A DNA stretch of 64,000 nt from Glebionis coronaria (Eukaryota; Streptophyta; Magnoliopsida; Asterales; Asteraceae), in assembly GCA_025667525.1 (NCBI GenBank), contig CM046882.1, positions 505,060,792-505,124,791 on the forward strand. The letters are read 5' to 3'. This document shows, one piece after another, positions 58,458-64,000 of this stretch (position 1 is the stretch's first letter; each line of letters starts with the position of its first letter). The notes below the pieces were generated by a model, which saw only the letters and a list, made by a program, of their open reading frames with translations, was not told where the DNA came from and searched no databases. Position numbers and translations under genes: made by a program.

Positions 58458-61431
58458 TGTAAAACCCGCATGCCTTTACCATGAATAGTACCCTTATAAT
58501 CGTACGTACATGATTAGAACTTTCCTTGTTTAACACGTTTACGTTTCACGAATATGAATTTCAAGTATTACGTACGTGTTATGACACGATAAGTATTTAT
58601 TACGTATTAAGACACGATAATTATTATCCACAATAATTATAATCACGAACATGAAAATCACGAAGGTAAATATCACGAACTTATTATTATGTATTTACGT
58701 ATAATTATTACGATTACGTATAAATATAAATTACGACACGAACGAACAATAATTAAATCACGTAAACACGACATGATAACACGTAAATAAATACAACACG
58801 GAAAATCTACGGGTTCCCCATTTGGGGCCCACATAGGCACGGCATAGAACAAGGAGTGGGCCAAGCCCACTTTAAAATTTAACAAAAAGGAAAAAGGAAG
58901 GAATAGATTTTCATAATTACAGAGAATTAAAAAAATCAAAAACCCTGCTCCTCCTTTTCTCCTCTTGGCCGCTGCATAGTAACCACCACAAGGGGGTGTT
59001 TGTTGATCTTGGTAGATCCAATTTGTTGCAAGGTTGTTCGTGTTAGTAATTTCCTTTTGATCCACGAATCGGTAATATTCTTAAACCTTTTCTTTTAATT
59101 ATTTATTAGATCTAAAAACATGAAATCATGGGGTTATTAAAAACAAGTTAATAAACATGTAGATCTAATCAAGTGGGGTTAAAAACATATGGTTTAAGAG
59201 GGTGTTTTGGTTCGGCTAATGGGTGAACCGAGAGCAAGGCCCTCGGGGGTTGTGTAATCACCACCAACCAAGACCACAAGGTCTCGGTTTGGTTTGTGAG
59301 GCTCGGCCGAGAGGAACCAAGGGACCCCGACGCATGTCGGGGTTATCCTTGATGGTCTAGGGGGTCTCGGCTGTAGAACCACACGCACCACCGGTTTAGG
59401 CGGGTGGCGGTTTGCCATGGTTAAGGGTGTAGATACGGTTCATGGGGTTCACGGACCGGTTCATGACATGTTTAGTTTTAAAACACGGGTTCGGTTCACG
59501 GTTTATTTTCAAAAGTAATTATTTGTTCTTACAAGTTAAATAATTACAAGATTAATTAAATTAATTTAACATGCTATGTAATTAATTTAATTTGGACATG
59601 ACTTAGTTATATTGTTACTATTAATAATACATGATTTTAACCTAAGTATTTTATTAGTTAATTTAGACTAAGAAATTAATTAATTATTAAAACATGACTT
59701 ATAACTAATTAATTATCATGACTTAGGTTATATTAATAATAAATATTAATAGATGTTTTAACCTAAGTATTATTACTTTTTATTTAATTAAATCATGTTA
59801 TTTTTAATTAAATATTATAACCTATATTTTATTTAATTTACATGTAATAATTAATAAACTATACTATATATCACATGACTTAGAATATTAATCAGTAAAA
59901 CTTAAGCTTATATATTATTAGCTTAATAATCCAGTTTATTTCTAATTATAGAAACTTTCTATTTTTAGAAACTTATTTAATTAAGGCAGCTAATCTATTT
60001 ATGAAAACTTTCTATTTTTAGAAACTTATTTAATTGAGGCAGCTAATCTATTTATGGAAACTTTCTATTTTTGAAAACTTTCTATTTTTGGAAATAATCT
60101 ATTTTTGGAAACTTTCTATTTTTGGAAACTTTCTATTTTGGAAACTTTCTATTTTTGGAAACTTTCTATTTTAGGAAACCTACTATTTTTAGAAAGTTAC
60201 TTATTATTACACAACAAGTATAATAATACAAGAAATACAAGTAATACTTAATCAGAATAGACAGAATACAAGATAAACACAGCATAACGATAAAATCAGT
60301 AACACATGACATGAACATATAAAACAAGCTAAGACATGATATAAAACCAGTTACGTACTCAGTAATCAGAACACTTATACACGTATATTATTTATGTAGC
60401 ATTAGTGATATCGAAGTAGGACTCTCTTCTATTCGTCTTCTTCGTTCACTAGACACAAGGTACGGATTCTCCATCCTTTCAGTATGGACATTCTTTCCTT
60501 ATTAGGATTTCCTCGTATGCAGCCAACTGTTTTCCCAAGTATATGTTTTATATGTTTTGATTTCTTATGTTTAATTAAATGCCTAAGCCATATACATGCA
60601 TGACCAGTTTCACCTAGTTATGGGGGTACCATAACCATAACACTAGAGGCACCAGTGTTATGACTTCACCACGGCGGAGTGATAGCTCGTGGCGTCCCTT
60701 TAGCTTTTGGCCATATTATTATTATCATGTGGGGCGTATGGGTGCATCCTAGGTTACATGTTTTCAGCAGATTATTCAGGTGAATGTGGTGTGTGTCTTG
60801 CATCCTTCACAAGGAGTTGATCCATCCTACCCAAAACTTATATTAATTAGAGGCAGCCCCTCTAATTGCATGATGAGGTCACCCCTCCAAGTATTCATGC
60901 ACGTTGATATCTCATGACCTATATTGGCTAATGGTAAACATGCTAAACAGATTTTATAAGATAAACATAAGGCTTTTCAAACTATAAAACCAGTTTTACT
61001 AAGATATACCAGGTTATCCAAGACTTAGTCTTTTCCGCTGCTTTATGCTTATATGCTTATATTATTCGTGCGTGTATATCCGTGCACTGAGCATTATGCT
61101 CAGCCGTTTTCCTTTCATGTTCCCGAAACGGCAGGTACTCAAGGACGCTCGTAGACTTTAAGCGTACGTGCATATGGATTGGAAGCTTCCTAGCCTTCAT
61201 TACTTTATGCATTTCTTCATACTTTTGACACTCATTTCTATGGACATTGTTTAGTCCTTTTCATTTACAGTACTTATGTTTGTGTGTGATGAGTTCTACT
61301 TTTGGGGTACCGATGTTTGTTTCCGGTATTTCCTTTATGGTCATGTGATGTTTTATACATTTATCCTTGTATGCTTTGATGACACGCCATAATCACGCGT
61401 GACATTCCATTTATCAAAATGGGGTGATACA
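58458..61431 (+). repeat. T2 5' LTR, 2.97 kb
   Basis: Begins TGTAAAACCCGCATGCC and ends GGTGATACA five bases before the PBS (TGTA/TACA ends). No gene is seen inside. 58500-58760 is rich in ACGT/CACG palindromes; 59200-59420 is GC-rich; 59500-59930 is AT-rich. No partner LTR lies in the window, so the start rests on the break in S1 gag. Confidence 0.8.
59951..60197 (+). repeat. Tandem repeat in T2 LTR
   Basis: About a dozen imperfect copies of a 17-bp unit (GAAACTTTCTATTTTTG) plus a longer duplicated phrase (AACTTATTTAATTRAGGCAGC twice). Confidence 0.9.
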
Positions 61432-61435
61432 ATTA

Positions 61436-61448
61436 TGGTATCAGAGCC
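61436..61448 (+). promoter_or_regulatory. T2 primer-binding site
   Basis: TGGTATCAGAGCC, initiator tRNA-Met type, four bases after the LTR end. The 61449-61880 leader has no gene; it ends ACTGTCAG just before the gag ATG, which could be a splice acceptor. Confidence 0.85.
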
Positions 61449-62611
61449 AAGGCTTCGACCTGTAGGCTCTCAAAACACGATATGTGATTAGTGAGTAGTC
61501 ACTATGGTCTTCCTAGAGCTGACAGTCGATTTTCATGTATTCATTGTTTTCATGCATACATATATATGTCATTGTCGCAGGATTATGACTAAGTAATGGT
61601 TGGTACAGGACTAGCCCTATTTAGTCGCATATGCTTTTATCGAAACTTTTAACTTTGGGACCGACCCATTGGCGTCCCCTCGCCATGTCTTTTGTTTTGA
61701 GTGAACTGGCCATAGGCGTTCACTCTCGCGCATATAAAAGTTTTCATAAAAATGCATCATGCATTCATGTACTAGTTTTCCTGCATAAAATTTTTCTCAT
61801 GATTTATTTGGTATATTTTTTTTTCATGTATATATTTATGTTTCAATCAGTTAATCATGTATTTTATGTTATACTGTCAGATGGTTCTCACACGCGAACA
61901 GGAACAACTCAATGCAGTAGTCCAAGCTGCAATGCAAGCTATGCTTCCTTAGTTAAGGAATGAAATCAAGGCTGAAGTGCAGGTTGCCAACAACAAGCAC
62001 CAGTAGCCTAATCCTCCTCCTCCTCATCCTCCAGCAACATTGGTCACATGGCTGGATAGATTCAATAAGCTACGCCCTCGAGCTTTCGAGAGAACAGATA
62101 GCCCTAGTGAAGCTGAAAGCTGGTTGGCTCACATTGAGAAGATCTTCGATGCCATGGGCTGTGACCCCGTCTTCAAGTCGAGGTTGGCCTGCTACCGGTT
62201 CGAAGGTGATGTGCTATTATGGTGGACGACACTGAAGCAGTCTGTGGGAGGTGATGCTTGGGTGGATGGTTTGACTTGGGCTTAGTTCAGGGATAGGGTG
62301 ATGGAACAGTTCTTTCCCAAGTCTGAGCAAGACAAGTTAAAGAGAGAGTACCATGGAATCCGACAAAGAGCTGGAAAGAATGACAACGAGTTCATGCAGC
62401 GCTTTCTTCGTTTAGCTGGTTTCCTTGGTGCAGCAGTAGGTACTCCCGAAGAGCAAGCATACCACTTCCGGTGGGCTCTTCGTACATCGGTCGCAAACAA
62501 CTTGGTGTGTGCTACGTTCAACATGGTGGCATAAGTGGCCGATGCAACACGTAAGATGGAGATGCTGCAAGAAAGAGAAGAGTTTGGGGAGGCAGAGAGA
62601 CCCGAGAAGAG

Positions 62612-62696
62612 GTAAACATTCGTATTCAGCGGTGATCAAACCGTATTCTTTCAGTATATGTAAATAATTTCATCTCTTTTAAACTGTATCTTTCAG
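62612..62696 (+). other. Putative intron 1 in T2 gag (85 bp)
   Basis: AAGAG|GTAAAC...CTTTCAG|GCAGAAG. The unspliced frame stops at once (AGG TAA); skipping the segment joins PEKR to QKTGDRSQPATQQ in frame (phase 2). Confidence 0.6.
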
Positions 62697-62846
62697 GCAG
62701 AAGACTGGGGACCGGTCTCAGCCGGCTACTCAGCAACAGTCTACTCAGCCCAAGGAAAACTGTCAGACTCACGACCGTTCTGCTACAGATAAGCGTGGCG
62801 GTAATGATAATTACCGTAACAACGCTAGAAACTCCAACAACAGCAG

Positions 62847-62922
62847 GTCCTTATACTTACTCATTTTCTATGATTACATGCTATAGTTCTTAATTCTGAC
62901 ACATTAGAGAATCTTCTACCAG
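62847..62922 (+). other. Putative intron 2 in T2 gag (76 bp)
   Basis: CAGCAG|GTCCTT...CTACCAG|GAATCATG. The unspliced frame reaches a TAG; skipping it joins NNARNSNNSR to NHGNGRDQNQRGSQPNRPAIT in frame (phase 2). Confidence 0.55.
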
Positions 62923-62987
62923 GAATCATGGTAATGGGAGGGACCAGAACCAGAGAGGTTCACAGCCTAACCGTCCAGCTATCACTG

Positions 62988-63073
62988 GTATTCCATCTTA
63001 CGAATTATCCGCATTGTCCTTTGTACCTATTATCATGTCTCATGTATATTGTTCTTATCAGCCTCTTAGCCAG
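62988..63073 (+). other. Putative intron 3 in T2 gag (86 bp)
   Basis: CACTG|GTATTC...TAGCCAG|CAAGGAC. Skipping it leads in frame (phase 1) to ARTPSGGYTHPLCTTCNRRH and the knuckle region. Alternative acceptors at 63060 and 63069 do not keep this frame. Confidence 0.45.
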
Positions 63074-63191
63074 CAAGGACACCTTCTGGAGGATATACTC
63101 ATCCTCTTTGCACTACCTGCAATCGTAGGCACCCAGGCCATGTCGCCGCGACAACGACGCATGCTTCAAATGTGGTCTTCCTGGCCATCGC

Positions 63192-64000
63192 ATGAAGGGC
63201 TGCCGCAAGGGCGAGATGGAGGGCACATCGGGACATGCTGATACCAAGCCGCCTCCTACTAGTGGACGCGTTTACACGACATCTCGCGATCAGGCCAACA
63301 AGTCTATAGGTACCATCACTAGAATCTTATATATGTATGGTCAAGCTGCATGTGTTCTATTTGACACGGGTGCTACTCACTCGATCATTTATACTACTTA
63401 TGCTAAGAATGTTAGGATACTCCCCATGCCACTAGAGAATATACTGAATATTTCCACGCCTTTAAGAGACTCTGTACGCATAACACATGTGTACAAAAGC
63501 CTTCCCCCAGAGTTTGATGACAAGATTCGTCCTGTTGACGTACTTCAGCTGCACATTAATGATTTTGACATGATATTGGGCATGGATTGGCTATTCAAGC
63601 ATCATGCTACCATAAACTACCATTCCTATCGAGTCATATTCGGTGATGTTAATGCACCAGAGTACATTTACAACGGGTTCGTACCCGGAAGGTCTGTACA
63701 AGTCATATCAACCCTGCAAGCACGTGCATTACTTTCACATGGTTGTGAGGGCTATCTAGCTACTGTTCATGACATGGATGTTGAATCCCCATAAATTCAG
63801 AATCAGCCGATAGTGTCAGAATTTCCAGATGTATTTCCAGAAGAACTTCCGGGCATACCACCTACACGTGAAGTAGAATTTAATATCGAGCTCATCCTAG
63901 GAGTTGAGCCGATTTCTAAGGCTCCTTATCGCATGGCTCCAATAGAGTTGAAGGAGCTGAAAGACCAATTTCAAGAACTTCTTGAACGAGGCTTCATTCG
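63192..64000 (+). pseudogene. T2 protease and start of reverse transcriptase
   Basis: In the frame of the CCHC knuckle: linker (ADTKPPPTSGRVYTTSRDQA), aspartic protease active site ACVLFDTGATHSIIY (D-T-G intact), then FDMILGMDWLFKHHATINY and CEGYLATVHDMDVESP. A TAA at 63792-63794 is followed in the same frame by [20 protein letters not shown] and [17 protein letters not shown], the RT N-terminal region, running off the window. The protease matures the polyprotein in the particle. Confidence 0.88.

Larger units (their letters stand above)
61881..63300 (+). pseudogene. T2 gag, with three apparent introns, four stops and one shift
   Basis: The ATG at 61881 opens MVLTREQEQLNAVVQAAMQA. In one frame to 62611 the Ty3 Gag domain is visible (TWLDRFNKLRPRAF, AESWLAHIEKIFDAMGC, YRFEGDVLLWW, EQFFPKSEQDKLKREYHGI, EFMQRFLRLAGFLGAAVGT), interrupted by stops at 61950, 62005, 62283 and 62532. 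GT-AG segments 62612-62696, 62847-62922 and 62988-63073 then interrupt it; skipping each keeps the reading frame. The last exon has CTTCNRRHPGH, a one-base loss, and the CCHC knuckle CFKCGLPGHRMKGC (about 63165-63206). Confidence 0.8.
58458..64000 (+). mobile_element. Ty3 chromovirus T2 (Tekay/Del-like), 3' part outside window
   Basis: The 58458-61431 LTR (TGTA...TACA) is followed by TGGTATCAGAGCC PBS, gag, protease and the start of RT at the right edge. The long LTR, iMet PBS and Gag style (WLDRFNKLRPRAFERTDSPS) point to a chromovirus of Tekay/Del type. It lies inside S1 gag; the left target flank is TCATT (58453-58457), which should be repeated after the unseen 3' LTR. The coding part has stops and one shift, and three apparent introns in gag. 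Confidence 0.88.

Noticed and set aside
59194..59418. Pro/Arg-rich open frame in T2 LTR
   Set aside because: It lies in GC-rich LTR DNA, with no motif and no start context.
62988..63241. Continuous reading through intron 3 as Gag sequence
   Set aside because: The frame is open, but the translation lacks knuckle motifs, which appear only if the segment is skipped; kept as a caveat, since this intron is the weakest of the three.

Overview
The window looks like repeat-rich, heterochromatic nuclear DNA of a flowering plant, most likely a composite (Asteraceae). It is almost entirely nested LTR retrotransposons with broken gag/pol frames. The Asteraceae placement is an inference: the extra ORF of one Copia element (opening with an NMIAYL-type motif) and the style of the chromovirus Gag match families I associate with composites. 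No intact host gene was found. The only host-like sequences are a frameshifted F-box/LRR pseudogene, one probable terminal exon, and exon-like pieces inside a probable Helitron.

Layout. 1-12.5 kb: a minus-strand Ty1/Copia element (C1) split by a minus-strand Athila-like Ty3 element (E1, 1523-10264) that keeps LTRs, primer-binding site and gag-protease but has no reverse transcriptase. 12.7-14.0 kb: a MITE-like patch and the F-box/LRR pseudogene. 14338-20806: a probable non-autonomous Helitron holding a solo Copia LTR, TA microsatellites and exon-like fragments. 21.9-22.1 kb: a candidate terminal exon. 22115-28127: a nearly complete plus-strand Copia element (C2) with identical-length 464-bp LTRs, perfect target duplication and TA...TA termini. 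28.1-30.5 kb: degenerate non-coding DNA.

30.5 kb to the end is a nested stack. A plus-strand Tat-type Ty3 element (G1) was interrupted at 35003 by a minus-strand sirevirus-like Copia element (S1) with an env-like third ORF. S1 was then hit by an Athila-like non-autonomous element (E2, 40229-51255, itself carrying a 3.94-kb solo LTR called L4), by a solo LTR of a related family (E3, 52743-54619), and by a chromovirus (T2, from 58458) that runs off the right edge.

The most unusual signals are these. (1) A 21-bp-period repeat, consisting of a 13-bp conserved core (TGTCAGCGGCTGA-like) plus an 8-bp variable spacer, recurs in short clusters in the LTR, the non-coding spacers and the coding linkers of S1, where it encodes SAADTxx-type heptads. 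(2) E2 carries an intact 512-codon cysteine-rich and acidic ORF where gag-pol should be. (3) The T2 gag appears to contain three short GT-AG introns. (4) Four PPT-like motifs sit at matching places in E1 and E2. (5) Several LTRs have non-canonical termini. Coordinates of LTRs were set by reading the two copies against each other and by target-site duplications; those without a second copy are approximate.
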